Positions 36,358 through 47,715 of a DNA stretch of 59,773 nt are shown here, piece by piece. The stretch is from positions 1 through 59,773 of the forward strand of contig NZ_PGGC01000016.1 of the NCBI RefSeq assembly GCF_002795305.1. The letters are read 5' to 3'. The translations under genes and the position numbers were made by a program. The DNA is from Aeromonas cavernicola. Lineage in GTDB: Bacteria; Pseudomonadota; Gammaproteobacteria; Enterobacterales; Aeromonadaceae. The notes under the pieces are model-generated. The model saw only the letters and a list, made by a program, of their open reading frames with translations. It had not been told where the DNA came from and ran no database searches. Each line of letters starts with the position of its first letter. Position 1 is the first letter of the stretch.

Positions 36358-37656
36358 TTACTCGCTGTTACCGCCTTGTTTGGCGCGCATGATATTGATG
36401 ATTTCAAGGTCGGTATCGAGCATCCCCTCTTTTGCCAGCCGGCCCAAATTGGCGATAGTTTGATCCACGTCGTCTGACACTATGCCTTCGCTCTGGGGAA
36501 CCCGGAGGTTATTGATCGCCAGCAGCGATGACTTCACCGCCGCCGAGGTGGAGGTCGACACCTTCATCGAACAGGCACTGCCAGCACCATCACAAATGAT
36601 GCCTGACACGTCACCAATCATGTTGTTGATACAGTGGCTGATTTGTTCAAATTGACCACCGAGTAACCAAGTGATGGCGGCGCCAGAGCCCATCGCGGCG
36701 GTGCTGGCCGCACACAGGGCTGAGAGCTTGTGCTGGTAGGTTTTGATATAGATAGCGACCAGATGACTCATCACCAGCGCACGGGTCAGTTGCTCATCGC
36801 TGGTCTTGAGAAAGCGGGCGGCAGCCACCACTGGCATGGTTGCCGCAATGCCTTGATTACCTGAGCCGGAATTGGACATGGCGGGCAACATGGCGCCATC
36901 CATCCGAGCGTCCGATGCGGCAGAAGAGAGCCGCATGGCCAGCGTCATCAAGTCATCAGACAACAGCTTACGTTCCACTTGTTGGGTCAGGATCTGGCCG
37001 ATCCGTAAGCCATAGCCCTGCAATCCCTCATCTGCTAGTGCTTGATTCATGGTGGCGGCCGCACGGATAAAATCGATCTCTGGCAGTGGCACATGCAACG
37101 CAAACTCCACGATGTGGCGCAGGTTCATGGTGGGTTTACTGGCTTGAGCGGGCTGAATGTGAACGCTAGGAGCGCTGTCTTGGCTCATGAGCACTTCACC
37201 ATCCTTCTCCATCAGGATGATCCGGGTATGATCGGTACAAATCACCACTCGGGCACTGTGGCCTGCCGCTTCGGCTAGTACTTCGGCGTACAGCACATCA
37301 GGCACATCTTTGACATCCACTCTGATGACAGGCAGCAACGCTTTGGCGGCCTCAACGTGGGCAGGCGTGAGAGCGCTTAGCACTTGCAGCCCCGCATCAG
37401 GATTACCCCCAGTAATGCCGACCGCAGCCGCCACGGGTAACCCGATCATGCCGGTGCCGGGTACCCCGACCCCCATCCCATTTTTGAACAAATTGCCGCT
37501 GACCCACACCCTGACCCGAGTGGGGGTCTCTCCCAGCAATTGGCGGCAGTTGGCTGCGGCCAGTGCAACCGACATAGGTTCGGTACAGCCAAGGGCGGGG
37601 ACGACCTCGCGCTTGAGGAGGGTAATAAAATCGGTCCATTGTGTGTTCATGTTCAA
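36358..37656 (-). CDS. cyuA: L-cysteine desulfidase family protein (UPF0597, CyuA-like)
   Basis: 432 aa and close along its length to E. coli CyuA (YhaM), which breaks L-cysteine down to pyruvate, ammonia and sulfide. It belongs to the serine dehydratase alpha-chain-like group. Four cysteines fit iron-sulfur cluster binding: C24 (ALGCTEP), C315 (SALCAAS), C355 and C362 (IICDGAGSAC). Signature blocks PGTGMIGLP, SDARMDGAMLPAMSNSGSGNQG-type sequence and IGDVSGIICDG are intact. The transporter and regulator that accompany it in E. coli are not next to it here. It lies downstream of tex on the same strand, 191 bp away. Confidence 0.85.
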   Translation of the reverse strand: MNMNTQWTDFITLLKREVVPALGCTEPMSVALAAANCRQLLGETPTRVRVWVSGNLFKNGMGVGVPGTGMIGLPVAAAVGITGGNPDAGLQVLSALTPAHVEAAKALLPVIRVDVKDVPDVLYAEVLAEAAGHSARVVICTDHTRIILMEKDGEVLMSQDSAPSVHIQPAQASKPTMNLRHIVEFALHVPLPEIDFIRAAATMNQALADEGLQGYGLRIGQILTQQVERKLLSDDLMTLAMRLSSAASDARMDGAMLPAMSNSGSGNQGIAATMPVVAAARFLKTSDEQLTRALVMSHLVAIYIKTYQHKLSALCAASTAAMGSGAAITWLLGGQFEQISHCINNMIGDVSGIICDGAGSACSMKVSTSTSAAVKSSLLAINNLRVPQSEGIVSDDVDQTIANLGRLAKEGMLDTDLEIINIMRAKQGGNSE

Positions 37657-37753
37657 TTCTCGTGTTCGTGATCAGGCAAGGAGCTTGCTATCCGCCGTCA
37701 ACAGGGGGCGGTCAGACCCGAGGAGGTGATCGCTAGGTTTAAGTATATTCATG

Positions 37754-37790
37754 AGACCCGCCACGAGGTCACGTTACCAGTGGCGGGTCT
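37754..37790. other. Long-armed hairpin between tex and cyuA
   Basis: AGACCCGCCAC (37754-37764) and GTGGCGGGTCT (37780-37790) form a perfect 11-bp stem with a 15-nt loop. No U-tract follows on either strand. The sequence AGACCCG also occurs at 37714-37720 and in the hairpin on the other side of tex (40195-40224). Confidence 0.5.
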
Positions 37791-37847
37791 GATCTGGGCT
37801 TGGTGTAGGAGAGCGGTCTACCGACGACGCTAGCCTTGCTGTGCTTG

Positions 37848-40169
37848 CTAGGACTGACCCGGTTTCTTATTTTTCGCCAACGCCGCCGCGAACGCATTGC
37901 CCATGGCGCCGCCCAGAGAGGCGCTTTGGCGTGGCTCATTTCTTGGCTTGGCGTTGCCGGCACTGCTGTTGCGCGCTTCAGCCGGCTTGCGGGCCGGTTG
38001 CCCAGCTTGCTCATCAAGGCGCATGGTCAGGCTGATCCGCTTGCGTGGCACATCGACTTCCAGCACCTTCACTCGCACTATATCGCCCGCTTTGACCACT
38101 TCACGAGGGTCTTTCACGAAACGATCGGTCAGGGACGAGATATGCACCAGTCCATCTTGATGGACGCCAATGTCGACGAAGGCGCCGAAATTGGTGACGT
38201 TGGTGACCACCCCTTCCAGTACCATCTCGGGCACCAGGTCGCTTAACTTCTCCACCCCTTCCTTGAAGGTCGCGGTTTTGAACTCGGGGCGTGGGTCACG
38301 GCCCGGCTTGTCCAGCTCTTTGATGATGTCTGTGACGGTGGGCAGGCCGAACTGCGCATCGGTGTAGTCGGCCGGTTTCAGGCTGCGCAGCTGGTGACTG
38401 TTGCCAAGCAGACTGTCGACGGTCTGCTCCAGTTTGGCGAGGATCCGCTCTACCACGGGGTAAGATTCAGGGTGTACCGCTGAACCATCGAGTGGGTTGC
38501 TGCCACCGCGAATCCGCAAAAAGCCAGCGCACTGCTCAAACGCTTTAGGGCCGAGTCGACTCACTTTCAGCAGTTGCTGGCGGCTGTTGAACGCGCCGTT
38601 TTCATCCCGGTAGGCGACGATGTTTTGGGCCATGGTCTGGGAGAGGCCGGATACTCGGTTGAGCAGGGCGACCGAGGCGGTATTGACATCGACCCCAACC
38701 GCGTTCACGCAATCCTCTACCACCGCATCCAGTCGGCGGGCTAGCTGGCTCTGGCCGACGTCGTGTTGATACTGGCCCACCCCGATACTCTTGGGGTCGA
38801 TCTTGACCAGCTCGGCCAGCGGGTCTTGCAGGCGGCGGGCGATGGAGACGGCACCACGGATCGAGACGTCGAGATCTGGGAACTCCTGAGAGGCGAGCTC
38901 AGAGGCGGAGTAGACCGAAGCTCCCGCTTCGCTTACCACGATTTTCTGCGCTTTGGCGGCGGGGTAGCGTTCGAACAGATCGCTCACCAGTCGGTCGGTC
39001 TCCCGCGAGGCAGTGCCGTTGCCAATGCTGATGAGCTCGACCTTGTGCTTCTGGCACAACTCGCTTAGGGTCTTGAGGCTCTGATCAAGCTGGCGTTTTG
39101 GTTCGAACGGATAGATGGTGGCGTGATCGACCAGTTTGCCGGTGGCATCTACCACGGCAACCTTGACCCCGGTGCGGATGCCCGGATCCAGCCCCATGGT
39201 ACAGCGCATACCGGCCGGGGCCGCCATCAGCAGATCCTTGAGGTTCATGGCAAACACCTTGATTGCCTCGTCCTCTGCCGATTCGCGGATGCGGCCGACC
39301 AGTTCGGTCTCCATCTGCAAGGAGAGCTTGATCTTCCATGTCCAGCTAACCACCCCTTGCAGCCACTTGTCGGCCGGGCGGTTTTGTAGATTGAGCTTGA
39401 GGTGGTGGGCGATGATCCCTTCGCAGGGGCTGGCGCTTGTCTCCTCGCCCGTCACCAGCGCCAGATTGAGGATCCCCTCGTTACGTCCGCGCAGCATGGC
39501 CAGCACTCGGTGGGAGGGGGCCTTGTGCAGCGGTTCGTCATGTTCGAAGTAGTCTTTGAATTTGGCCCCTTCCTGCTCCTTGCCGGTCACCACACGGGCC
39601 CGCAGGGTGGCGTATTGCCACAGGTAGTCGCGCAGCTTTTCCAGCAGATCAGCCTGCTCGGCGAAGCGCTCCATCAGGATGTAGCGGGCGCCATCGAGGG
39701 CGGCCTTGCTGTCGGCAATGCCCTGTTCGGCATTGAGGAAGGCGGCAGCCGCTTGCTCGGGATCCTGCATCGGGTCGGTGAACAGCAGGTTGGCCAGCGG
39801 CTCCAGCCCGGCCTCAATGGCCATTTGCCCCTTGGTGCGGCGTTTGGGTTTGTAGGGGAGGTAGAGATCTTCCAGCCGAGTTTTGCTGTCGGCCTCGTTC
39901 AGTTCACGGGTCAATTCTGGGGTGAGTTTACCCTGCTCCTCGATGGAGCGCAGGATCACCTGACGGCGATCTGCTAGTTCACGTAAGTAGCCGAGGCGGC
40001 TCTCTAGGGTACGCAGCTGGCTGTCGTCCAGACCGCCAGTGACCTCTTTACGATAACGGGCGATAAAAGGCACGGTAGCGCCTTCGTCCAGCAGGCGGAT
40101 GGCGGCGTCGACTTGTTGCGGGCGGGCACCTAGCTCGGCGGCAATCTGGTGTTCAATGGTCGGTATCAT
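37848..40169 (-). CDS. tex: Tex transcription accessory protein (S1 RNA-binding)
   Basis: 773 aa. Domains in order are an N-terminal helical Tex region (about 1-320), a YqgF-like RNase H fold (about 325-450, starting GLDPGIRTG), a helix-hairpin-helix region (about 495-560) and an S1 nucleic-acid-binding domain (about 650-720, [17 protein letters not shown]). The C-terminal ~50 residues are a basic, low-complexity tail. Tex is a conserved cytosolic relative of eukaryotic Spt6 that influences transcription and toxin expression in some pathogens. It lies downstream of greB on the same strand with 110 bp between them, which hold a perfect hairpin. Confidence 0.95.
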   Translation of the reverse strand: MIPTIEHQIAAELGARPQQVDAAIRLLDEGATVPFIARYRKEVTGGLDDSQLRTLESRLGYLRELADRRQVILRSIEEQGKLTPELTRELNEADSKTRLEDLYLPYKPKRRTKGQMAIEAGLEPLANLLFTDPMQDPEQAAAAFLNAEQGIADSKAALDGARYILMERFAEQADLLEKLRDYLWQYATLRARVVTGKEQEGAKFKDYFEHDEPLHKAPSHRVLAMLRGRNEGILNLALVTGEETSASPCEGIIAHHLKLNLQNRPADKWLQGVVSWTWKIKLSLQMETELVGRIRESAEDEAIKVFAMNLKDLLMAAPAGMRCTMGLDPGIRTGVKVAVVDATGKLVDHATIYPFEPKRQLDQSLKTLSELCQKHKVELISIGNGTASRETDRLVSDLFERYPAAKAQKIVVSEAGASVYSASELASQEFPDLDVSIRGAVSIARRLQDPLAELVKIDPKSIGVGQYQHDVGQSQLARRLDAVVEDCVNAVGVDVNTASVALLNRVSGLSQTMAQNIVAYRDENGAFNSRQQLLKVSRLGPKAFEQCAGFLRIRGGSNPLDGSAVHPESYPVVERILAKLEQTVDSLLGNSHQLRSLKPADYTDAQFGLPTVTDIIKELDKPGRDPRPEFKTATFKEGVEKLSDLVPEMVLEGVVTNVTNFGAFVDIGVHQDGLVHISSLTDRFVKDPREVVKAGDIVRVKVLEVDVPRKRISLTMRLDEQAGQPARKPAEARNSSAGNAKPRNEPRQSASLGGAMGNAFAAALAKNKKPGQS

Positions 40170-40194
40170 GATGTTGGGTTAGCACCTTTGTCAT

Positions 40195-40224
40195 CGGGTC
40201 TGGCGATGTGGTGAGCCAGACCCG
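40195..40224. other. Perfect hairpin between greB and tex
   Basis: CGGGTCTGGC (40195-40204) and GCCAGACCCG (40215-40224) form a 10-bp stem with a 10-nt loop. There is no U-tract. It shares the core AGACCCG/CGGGTCT with the hairpin downstream of tex. It may weaken read-through from greB into tex. Confidence 0.5.
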
Positions 40225-40279
40225 TATGGTCGATGGTCGGCGCCAAAGGGATGGGGCCGCCAGCGAGGATTGAAGTTTG

Positions 40280-40753
40280 TTAGGCGGTGTAGCTGATGTG
40301 GTTGATATACCAACAGACTTCACCCAAGGGGGTCTGCACGATGGCCTCATCACCGACCTCTTTTTTCAGCAAAGCGCGGGCCATGGGGGCATCAATGGAG
40401 ATGTAATCTTTGCGGCCAAAAATCTCGTCATAGCCGACGATGCGAAAGCGCTTGGTTTCGCCCTCGTCGTTCTCCACCTCGACCCACGCGCCGAAGAACA
40501 CTTTGCCCTCTTGGGCGGGGGCGTAGTCGACGATGCCCAGCTCTTCGAGACACTTGCGTAAGTAGCGGACTCGTCGGTCGATCTCGCGCAACCGTTTTTT
40601 GTTGTATTGGTAGTCGGCGTTTTCGCTGCGATCCCCCAAGCTGGCCGCCCAAGCGACCTTTTTGGTGACATCAGGGCGCTCTTCACGCCAGAGGAGATCG
40701 AGCTCTTGTTTGAGCTTGTTATAGCCTTCACGGGTGATCAGTTTGGTTTTCAT
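40280..40753 (-). CDS. greB: Transcription elongation factor GreB
   Basis: 157 aa from MKTKLITREGY; the open frame extends 91 codons upstream, overlapping ompR, and that part is not homologous. The N-terminal coiled coil enters the RNA polymerase secondary channel. The acidic tip, around SLGDRSENADYQYNKKRL, supports cleavage of backtracked RNA, and the FKBP-like C-terminal domain binds polymerase. The length and the R-x-L-x-K-C-L-E-E pattern fit GreB rather than GreA. It is divergent from ompR, as in E. coli, with 226 bp between the starts. Confidence 0.95.
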   Translation of the reverse strand: MKTKLITREGYNKLKQELDLLWREERPDVTKKVAWAASLGDRSENADYQYNKKRLREIDRRVRYLRKCLEELGIVDYAPAQEGKVFFGAWVEVENDEGETKRFRIVGYDEIFGRKDYISIDAPMARALLKKEVGDEAIVQTPLGEVCWYINHISYTA

Positions 40754-40920
40754 ACAGTCTGATTGCGTCGCGTTCTGGGGGGAGTAACAACTGACTGGGG
40801 ATATTAGCGGCTGATGGCTCGCTGTCGAGTGAAAAAAGCGGTGAGGGCCATCAGGTACCCCCTCATTAGCGGGCCTTTCTAGCGCGGGGGCTACGTCATA
40901 ACCGGTAACATATTTATGCT

Positions 40921-40948
40921 TTGCCGATATCCGTTGGCCCTCTACTAT
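40921..40948 (+). promoter_or_regulatory. Candidate promoter of ompR-envZ
   Basis: TTGCCG (40921-40926) and TACTAT (40943-40948) are 16 bp apart and lie 32 nt upstream of the ompR start. AAGGAG follows at 40964-40969. Confidence 0.45.
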
Positions 40949-40979
40949 TGAGCCGGCATTAACAAGGAGAATCAGGCAG

Positions 40980-41702
40980 ATGAGCCAGCAGCAATACAAG
41001 ATTCTGGTGGTGGATGACGACCTCAAATTACGCTCATTACTGGAGCGTTACCTCACCGAGCAGGGATTCGTGGTAAGGGGGGTGGCGAACGGCGAGCAGG
41101 CAGATCGCTTGCTCGCCCGTGAGAACTTCAGCTTGATGGTGCTCGACCTGATGCTGCCGGGTGAAGATGGCCTCTCTATTTGTCGGCGCTTGCGGGCAGC
41201 CAGTAATCAAATCCCAGTACTGATGCTGACGGCCAAGGGCGATGAGGTCGACAGGATCGTAGGGTTGGAGATGGGCGCCGATGATTATCTGCCCAAGCCA
41301 TTTAATCCACGGGAGTTGCTGGCGCGGATTCGGGCGGTGTTGCGTCGCCACACGGTCGAGCTGCCCGGTGCCCCTGCCACAGCAGAGAAGATGGTCTGTT
41401 TCGGTGCTTACCAGCTCAATCTCGCCACCCGTGAATTGCATCGTGATGGGGAGCCCGTTGCCTTGACCAGCGGCGAGTTTGCGGTGCTCAAGGTGCTGGT
41501 TAGTTATCCCCGTGAGCCACTGTCGCGGGACAAACTAATGAATCTGGCGCGGGGGCGGGAGTATACCGCCACCGAACGTAGCATTGATGTGCAGGTTTCT
41601 CGTCTGCGACGCCTGCTGGAGCAGGACCCGGCTCAACCCCGCTATCTGCAGACGGTGTGGGGGCTCGGTTATGTGTTTGTGCCAGATGGTGAGGGGGTAT
41701 GA
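40980..41702 (+). CDS. ompR: Two-component response regulator OmpR
   Basis: 240 aa. The receiver domain (about 7-120) has the acidic pocket VDDD (11-14), the phosphorylation site D56 in VLDLMLPG, and K105-type KPFNPREL. The winged-helix DNA-binding domain occupies about 138-235 ([27 protein letters not shown]). OmpR controls porin and osmotic-stress genes after phosphorylation by EnvZ, which is encoded next with a 4-nt overlap. Assignment to OmpR among related regulators rests on the EnvZ partner and on the greB neighbour. Confidence 0.94.
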   Translation: MSQQQYKILVVDDDLKLRSLLERYLTEQGFVVRGVANGEQADRLLARENFSLMVLDLMLPGEDGLSICRRLRAASNQIPVLMLTAKGDEVDRIVGLEMGADDYLPKPFNPRELLARIRAVLRRHTVELPGAPATAEKMVCFGAYQLNLATRELHRDGEPVALTSGEFAVLKVLVSYPREPLSRDKLMNLARGREYTATERSIDVQVSRLRRLLEQDPAQPRYLQTVWGLGYVFVPDGEGV

Positions 41703-43009
41703 GCAAGGTTGCGGGGATGTTTTCCCGCATCCTCTGGTTTTTGGCGGCGGTGTTAGTGGTTTATCAGGCCGTCTCTTACGTGACTTTCTATAACTACCTA
41801 CTCGCCCCCACGGTTAAGCAGATCAGCCATTTACTGGCCAATCAGGTCAAACTCATTTTTCCGGTCGGAAGTGGTCAGCTGGCATTAGACGATGATGGTG
41901 AGGCGCTGATCTATGTAGCGACCGGCAGCGACATCTATACCCAGCTGGAAGCCAAAAAACATGGTTTAGCCGCCGCCAAGCCTTACGCCTATTTAGAAGA
42001 GAACCTCAGCCGTGAGCTGGGTGGTCCGACGAAGGTACGGGTCGAGATCCAAAATCACTACATCATTTGGATTCAACCTCCCCAGGCTAATCAACTCTGG
42101 GTTCGGATCCCGCTTACTGAGATTGAGGATGACGACATTGAACCACTGATTATCTATCTGACTGTACTGCTCGCCATTACTTTGTTTGCGGCCTGGCGCT
42201 TTGCTCGCCAGTTGGTGCGGCCTCTTGAAGAGCTCGAAGCGGGCGCCGTGGCGGTGGCTAAAGGCCATTTTCCCGATGCGTTAGGGGAGCAGGGTTCTCG
42301 CGAGGTGCGACGACTGACCCGCACGTTCAACCATATGTCCTATTCCATCCAAGAGCTGATCGCAGAGCGCAATCTGATGATGGCCGGCGTGTCTCATGAT
42401 CTACGTACCCCGCTGACTCGCATCCGGCTGGCCACCGAGATGATGTCCTCGGGTGACGAGTATCTCAGGGGGTGCATCAATGCTGATATCGATGAGTCCA
42501 ATGCTATCATCGACCAGTTTATCGATTACATCAGACCGGATGAGGGATTAGATACTCATCCCATCGATCTGACTCAACTGATCCATGATGTTTTACTGAT
42601 GTACACCGAGCAGGGTGCAGAGGTGGAGTTAGCATTGCCAACAGAGGCGGTATGGGTGGCATGTAACCCAGTGAGTGTAAGGCGGGTGCTGAGCAACCTT
42701 GCTGGCAATTCACTGCGCTACGGTGCCAGTCGATTACATGCCGAATTGCAAGAAGATAGTCACTGGGTGCGTCTGAGATTAAGTGATGATGGCCCCGGGA
42801 TTGCTGAACAAGATTATGATCGAGTGCTCAAACCCTTCACCCAAGGTAATCTGGCGCGGACTAATGGTGGTAGTGGTTTGGGACTGGCGATTGTCGCTAA
42901 AATAGTCGCTCAACATCATGGCACGATTAAATTAGGCCATGCCGAGTTGGGGGGCTTGCTGGTTGAAATCCGGCTACCTAAACACCAACCCTTGGTGTGG
43001 CAGGATTAG
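41699..43009 (+). CDS. envZ: Osmosensor histidine kinase EnvZ
   Basis: 436 aa. Two membrane helices (about 8-30 and 148-170) flank a periplasmic domain. A HAMP domain and the dimerisation/phosphotransfer helix with H233 in the H-box [15 protein letters not shown] follow. The ATPase domain has the N-box [10 protein letters not shown], the G1 box DDGPGI and the G2 box GGSGLGLAI, so it appears fully functional. Its ATG overlaps the ompR stop (ATGA). It phosphorylates and dephosphorylates OmpR in response to osmolarity and pH. Confidence 0.94.
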   Translation: MSKVAGMFSRILWFLAAVLVVYQAVSYVTFYNYLLAPTVKQISHLLANQVKLIFPVGSGQLALDDDGEALIYVATGSDIYTQLEAKKHGLAAAKPYAYLEENLSRELGGPTKVRVEIQNHYIIWIQPPQANQLWVRIPLTEIEDDDIEPLIIYLTVLLAITLFAAWRFARQLVRPLEELEAGAVAVAKGHFPDALGEQGSREVRRLTRTFNHMSYSIQELIAERNLMMAGVSHDLRTPLTRIRLATEMMSSGDEYLRGCINADIDESNAIIDQFIDYIRPDEGLDTHPIDLTQLIHDVLLMYTEQGAEVELALPTEAVWVACNPVSVRRVLSNLAGNSLRYGASRLHAELQEDSHWVRLRLSDDGPGIAEQDYDRVLKPFTQGNLARTNGGSGLGLAIVAKIVAQHHGTIKLGHAELGGLLVEIRLPKHQPLVWQD

Positions 43010-43046
43010 CACAAGGGCGTATCACGTGATGCGCCTTTCTGCATTT

Positions 43047-43955
43047 TTAGGTTTGTGGATCAAGGCGCTTACGCTTGCCATACGGTACTTGTTGAATGAG
43101 CAACGCGGCGACGATCAGTGCCAACCCGATCGGCGTGGCGGGGTGAATGGTTTCACCGATCAACAGGTTGAGCAGTACTAACGAGGCAAACGGCGAGATA
43201 AATATGAGGTTGCTGATGGGGGCGGTATTGGTGGCATAGCGCAGTGCCATCAGCCAGAGCACGAAGCCAAAACCCATCTCGAACAGTCCAACATAGATGG
43301 CACCAAGCCACCCCTGCCAGGCAGTCATGGCAAAGTCAGAGAGTAACCAGGTCGCCCCAGCAATAAACGGCAGGCTGATCATAAAGCCAAGCAACAGGCT
43401 AACGATGGGGTCTCCTTGATGGCGGGCATTGAGGATCCAGTAGCTGGCCCAGATGAGCGTCGATACCAGCGCCAGTGTCACGCCGAGTGGACTGTCAAAT
43501 TGCAGGCCGAACACATTCCCTTTGGTGGCGATCACCAGCGCGCCAAAGTAGCCGAGAAGAATAGCGACACCATCACGGCGGCGCAGTTTTTGGCCGAGGA
43601 AAGGAACGGCCAGCAGGCTGAGAGTGATGGCCCAGGTGTAGTTAAGGGTCTGTGCCTGTTGGGCTGGCAGCAGGTCATAGGCTTTGAATAGCAGCAGGTA
43701 ATAGAGGAAGGGATTGAGTATTCCAAGCGCGAGATAGTAGCGCGGACGTGCCTTCAGGTAAGTACCCAGCACTGCCAGTTTACCCTGTTTGGCCACGATA
43801 ATAGCCAGCGTTAAGGTGGAGGTTAATGCTGCAACCAACAGTAATTGCAAGGGTTCAAAATAGCTGAGCGAAATTTTGAAGGCGCTGGCGACCGTTGACC
43901 AGAGTGCGACGGCGCAAAGTCCATATTGATAGGCTTTCTTTTGATCTTTGAGCAT
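43047..43955 (-). CDS. EamA/DMT superfamily transporter
   Basis: 302 aa with ten predicted membrane helices arranged as two tandem EamA repeats (about 10-142 and 155-290). The typical ALWSTVASAFK opening and the second-repeat ISNLIFISPFASLVL segment are visible. Members export amino acids, nucleosides or other metabolites; the substrate is unknown here. It converges with envZ (37 bp between the stops) and is divergent from the S10 operon. No symbol is given. Confidence 0.85.
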   Translation of the reverse strand: MLKDQKKAYQYGLCAVALWSTVASAFKISLSYFEPLQLLLVAALTSTLTLAIIVAKQGKLAVLGTYLKARPRYYLALGILNPFLYYLLLFKAYDLLPAQQAQTLNYTWAITLSLLAVPFLGQKLRRRDGVAILLGYFGALVIATKGNVFGLQFDSPLGVTLALVSTLIWASYWILNARHQGDPIVSLLLGFMISLPFIAGATWLLSDFAMTAWQGWLGAIYVGLFEMGFGFVLWLMALRYATNTAPISNLIFISPFASLVLLNLLIGETIHPATPIGLALIVAALLIQQVPYGKRKRLDPQT

Positions 43956-44120
43956 GGCGAGTCGTTCTATTAACGAAGGCGGTGCTCAGTCTATCAGCCG
44001 GAGGGTCGGCTTGTCGCATTGGCAAATAGACGGTGCCAAAGAGTGGGCGAGTAAGCGTAAACCAGTCACGATAAAGGGCGTTGCAACGCATGGCATTGCG
44101 CACAAACTGTCCGCTGCTGC
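43956..44120 (+). other. Upstream region of the S10 operon, no gene seen
   Basis: This segment between the EamA gene start and the S10 promoter contains no supported frame. It must carry the EamA promoter on the minus strand and perhaps activator sites for the S10 promoter, but I could not identify specific boxes. Confidence 0.4.
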
Positions 44121-44642
<522 letters not shown>

Positions 44643-44664
44643 TTACGGAAAGAGGTTGATAACA

Positions 44665-45297
44665 ATGACAATCGGTCTTGTAGGTCGCAAAGTGGGTATG
44701 ACTCGCATCTTCACTGAAGATGGCGTTTCTATCCCGGTGACTGTTATCGAAGTTGAAGCTAACCGTGTAACTCAGGTCAAATCTGTAGAAACCGACGGCT
44801 ACAACGCTATTCAGGTTACCACTGGCGCCAAAAAAGCTAGCCGTGTAACTAAGCCGGAAGCTGGCCACTTCGCCAAAGCTGGTGTAGAAGCCGGTCGCGG
44901 TCTGTGGGAATTCCGCCTGAACAACGGTGAAACCTTCACTGTTGGTAGCGAGCTGAAAGTAGATCTTCTCGCTGACGTTAAGCTGGTAGACGTTACTGGC
45001 ACATCTAAGGGTAAAGGTTTTGCCGGTACTGTTAAGCGCTGGAACTTCCGCACCCAAGATATGACTCACGGTAACTCTCTGTCCCACCGTGTACCTGGCT
45101 CTATTGGTCAAAACCAGACCCCGGGCCGTGTATTCAAAGGCAAAAAGATGGCTGGTCACATGGGTGCTGAGCGTGTAACGACTCAGAACCTGGAACTGGT
45201 TCGTGTTGACGCTGAACGCAACCTGCTGCTCATCAAAGGTGCAGTACCGGGTGCAACCAACGGCAACGTGATCGTCAAACCTGCCGTCAAAGCGTAA
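44665..45297 (+). CDS. rplC: 50S ribosomal protein L3
   Basis: 210 aa from [12 protein letters not shown]; a TTG three codons earlier is rejected since AGAGGT is spaced correctly for the ATG. L3 binds near the 3' end of 23S rRNA and nucleates assembly of the large subunit. The conserved tip [21 protein letters not shown], seen around residues 130-160, holds the glutamine that PrmB methylates in E. coli. It follows rpsJ by 22 nt. Confidence 0.98.
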   Translation: MTIGLVGRKVGMTRIFTEDGVSIPVTVIEVEANRVTQVKSVETDGYNAIQVTTGAKKASRVTKPEAGHFAKAGVEAGRGLWEFRLNNGETFTVGSELKVDLLADVKLVDVTGTSKGKGFAGTVKRWNFRTQDMTHGNSLSHRVPGSIGQNQTPGRVFKGKKMAGHMGAERVTTQNLELVRVDAERNLLLIKGAVPGATNGNVIVKPAVKA

Positions 45298-45314
45298 CGT
45301 CTGAGGAGATAGTA

Positions 45315-45920
45315 ATGGAATTGGTAATGAAAGACGCCAAGAGCGCTCTTGAAGTTTCCGAGACTACCTTCGGGCGCGAATTCAACGAAGCTCTGGTTCA
45401 CCAGGTCGTCGTTGCGTATGCCGCTGGTGCCCGTCAGGGTACTCGTGCGCAGCTGACTCGCTCTGAAGTGTCTGGTGGCGGTAAAAAGCCGTGGCGTCAG
45501 AAGGGTACTGGTCGTGCCCGTGCTGGCTCCATCCGTTCGCCCATTTGGCGTTCCGGTGGTGTGACTTTTGCTGCTAAGCCGCAAGATCACAGCCAGAAAG
45601 TAAACAAGAAGATGTACCGCGGCGCTATCCGTAGCATTCTGTCCGAGCTGGTACGTCAAGAGCGCCTGATCGTTGTTGAAAAGTTCGGCATTGAAGCGCC
45701 GAAAACTAAAGAACTGATCGCCAAGCTGAAAGAGATGGAACTAACAGACGTTCTGATCGTGACCGCTGAGGTCGATGAGAACCTGTTCCTGGCTGCTCGC
45801 AACTTGTACAAAGTCGACGTGCGTGACGTTGCCGGTATCGACCCGGTCAGCCTGATCGCTTTCGACAAGATTCTGATGACTGCTGAGGCAGTTAAGCAAA
45901 TCGAGGAGATGCTGGCATGA
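45315..45920 (+). CDS. rplD: 50S ribosomal protein L4
   Basis: 201 aa, as in E. coli. The extended loop ([19 protein letters not shown] around residue 60) lines the peptide exit tunnel. Outside the ribosome L4 represses the S10 operon through the leader and also influences RNase E in E. coli. Its stop overlaps the rplW start by 4 nt (ATGA). Confidence 0.99.
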   Translation: MELVMKDAKSALEVSETTFGREFNEALVHQVVVAYAAGARQGTRAQLTRSEVSGGGKKPWRQKGTGRARAGSIRSPIWRSGGVTFAAKPQDHSQKVNKKMYRGAIRSILSELVRQERLIVVEKFGIEAPKTKELIAKLKEMELTDVLIVTAEVDENLFLAARNLYKVDVRDVAGIDPVSLIAFDKILMTAEAVKQIEEMLA

Positions 45921-46219
45921 TCCGCGAAGAACGTTTGTTGAAAGTTCTGAAGGCTCCGCACATCTCTGAAAAGAGCACCATGGTTGCAGAAAAGCAGAAC
46001 ACAATCGTGTTCAAAGTTGCTGTTGACGCTACCAAGGCGGAAGTCAAAGCTGCAGTTGCGAAACTGTTCGAGGTCGAAGTTGAGACCGTCCGTACCCTGA
46101 ACATGAAGGGTAAAACCAAGCGCTCAGGTGCACGTGTAGGCCGTCGTTCCGATTGGAAAAAGGCTTATGTGACTCTGAAAGCAGGTCAGGACATCGACTT
46201 CATGGGCGCAGCCGAGTAA
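45917..46219 (+). CDS. rplW: 50S ribosomal protein L23
   Basis: 100 aa beginning [22 protein letters not shown]23 lies at the tunnel exit and is a docking site for trigger factor and SRP; the glutamate-bearing loop [15 protein letters not shown] is present. It is translationally coupled to rplD through an ATGA overlap. Confidence 0.98.
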   Translation: MIREERLLKVLKAPHISEKSTMVAEKQNTIVFKVAVDATKAEVKAAVAKLFEVEVETVRTLNMKGKTKRSGARVGRRSDWKKAYVTLKAGQDIDFMGAAE

Positions 46220-46234
46220 GAGGAGTTCTCAAAA

Positions 46235-47056
46235 ATGGCAATCGTTAAGTGCAAGCCTACTTCTCCGGGCCGCCGTCACGTCGTCAAGATCGTCAATCAA
46301 GAGCTGTACAAGGGTAAGCCTTTTGCTGCTCTGCTGGACAGCAAGAGCAAGTCCGGTGGTCGTAATAACAACGGCCGTATCACTACTCGTCACATTGGTG
46401 GTGGTCACAAGCAGCACTATCGTCTGGTCGACTTCAAGCGCGACAAAGACGGTATCCCGGCTAAAGTTGAGCGTTTGGAATACGATCCAAACCGTACCGC
46501 GAACATCGCCCTGGTGTTGTACGCAGACGGTGAGCGTCGTTATATCCTGGCTCCGAAAGGCCTGAAAGCAGGTGACGCAATCGCTTCTGGCGCTGATGCT
46601 GCGATTAAGGTAGGTAACACCCTGCCAATGCGCAATATCCCGGTCGGTTCTACCGTTCACGCGGTTGAGATGAAGCCTGGTAAAGGTGCTCAGCTGGCTC
46701 GTTCCGCTGGTACTTTCATCCAGATTCTGGCTCGTGAAGGTAACTATGTAACTCTGCGTCTGCGTTCCGGCGAAGTGCGTAAAGTTCTGGCCGAATGCCG
46801 CGCTACCATCGGCGAAGTCGGTAACTCCGAGCACATGTTGCGTCAACTGGGTAAAGCCGGTGCAAACCGCTGGCGTGGTATTCGTCCGACCGTTCGCGGT
46901 ATGGCGATGAACCCAGTCGACCACCCGCACGGTGGTGGTGAGGGTCGTAACAAGGGCATGCAGCCTGTGTCCCCATGGGGCCAGAAGGCTAAAGGCTTCA
47001 AGACCCGTAAGAACAAGCGTACCGACAAGTACATCGTACGTCGTCGTAACAAGTAA
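46235..47056 (+). CDS. rplB: 50S ribosomal protein L2
   Basis: 273 aa. L2 is among the most conserved ribosomal proteins; it supports subunit joining and peptidyl-transferase activity. The conserved C-terminal block with [11 protein letters not shown] carries the essential histidine (about residue 229). AGGAG precedes the ATG, 15 nt after rplW. Confidence 0.99.
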   Translation: MAIVKCKPTSPGRRHVVKIVNQELYKGKPFAALLDSKSKSGGRNNNGRITTRHIGGGHKQHYRLVDFKRDKDGIPAKVERLEYDPNRTANIALVLYADGERRYILAPKGLKAGDAIASGADAAIKVGNTLPMRNIPVGSTVHAVEMKPGKGAQLARSAGTFIQILAREGNYVTLRLRSGEVRKVLAECRATIGEVGNSEHMLRQLGKAGANRWRGIRPTVRGMAMNPVDHPHGGGEGRNKGMQPVSPWGQKAKGFKTRKNKRTDKYIVRRRNK

Positions 47057-47063
47057 TTGTTAA

Positions 47064-47357
<294 letters not shown>

Positions 47358-47367
47358 GGGATAAATG

Positions 47368-47712
47368 ATGGAAGCTATCGCTAAACACCGTTATGCCCGT
47401 ACTTCTGCCCAGAAAGCTCGTCTGGTAGCCGATCAAGTACGTGGTCTGTCCGTAGACAAGGCTCTGAACATCCTGACCTTCAGCCCGAAAAAGGCTGCTG
47501 TGCTGGTTAAGAAAGTGCTGGAATCTGCCATTGCCAACGCTGAGCACAACGAAGGCGCCGATATCGACGCGCTGCGTGTTGCTACTATCATGGTCGACGA
47601 AGGTCCCTCCATGAAGCGCATCCGCCCGCGTGCCAAAGGTCGCGCGGACCGTATCCTCAAGCGTACCGCTCACATCACTGTAGTGGTATCCGACGCTAAG
47701 GCTGGGAGATAA
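47368..47712 (+). CDS. rplV: 50S ribosomal protein L22
   Basis: 114 aa from the second of two adjacent ATG codons ([16 protein letters not shown]), which is better spaced from AAGGG and agrees with the E. coli start. Its beta-hairpin ([20 protein letters not shown] region) lines the exit tunnel, where changes confer macrolide resistance. It is 10 nt after rpsS and is followed 3 nt later by rpsC. Confidence 0.98.
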   Translation: MEAIAKHRYARTSAQKARLVADQVRGLSVDKALNILTFSPKKAAVLVKKVLESAIANAEHNEGADIDALRVATIMVDEGPSMKRIRPRAKGRADRILKRTAHITVVVSDAKAGR

Positions 47713-47715
47713 GCA

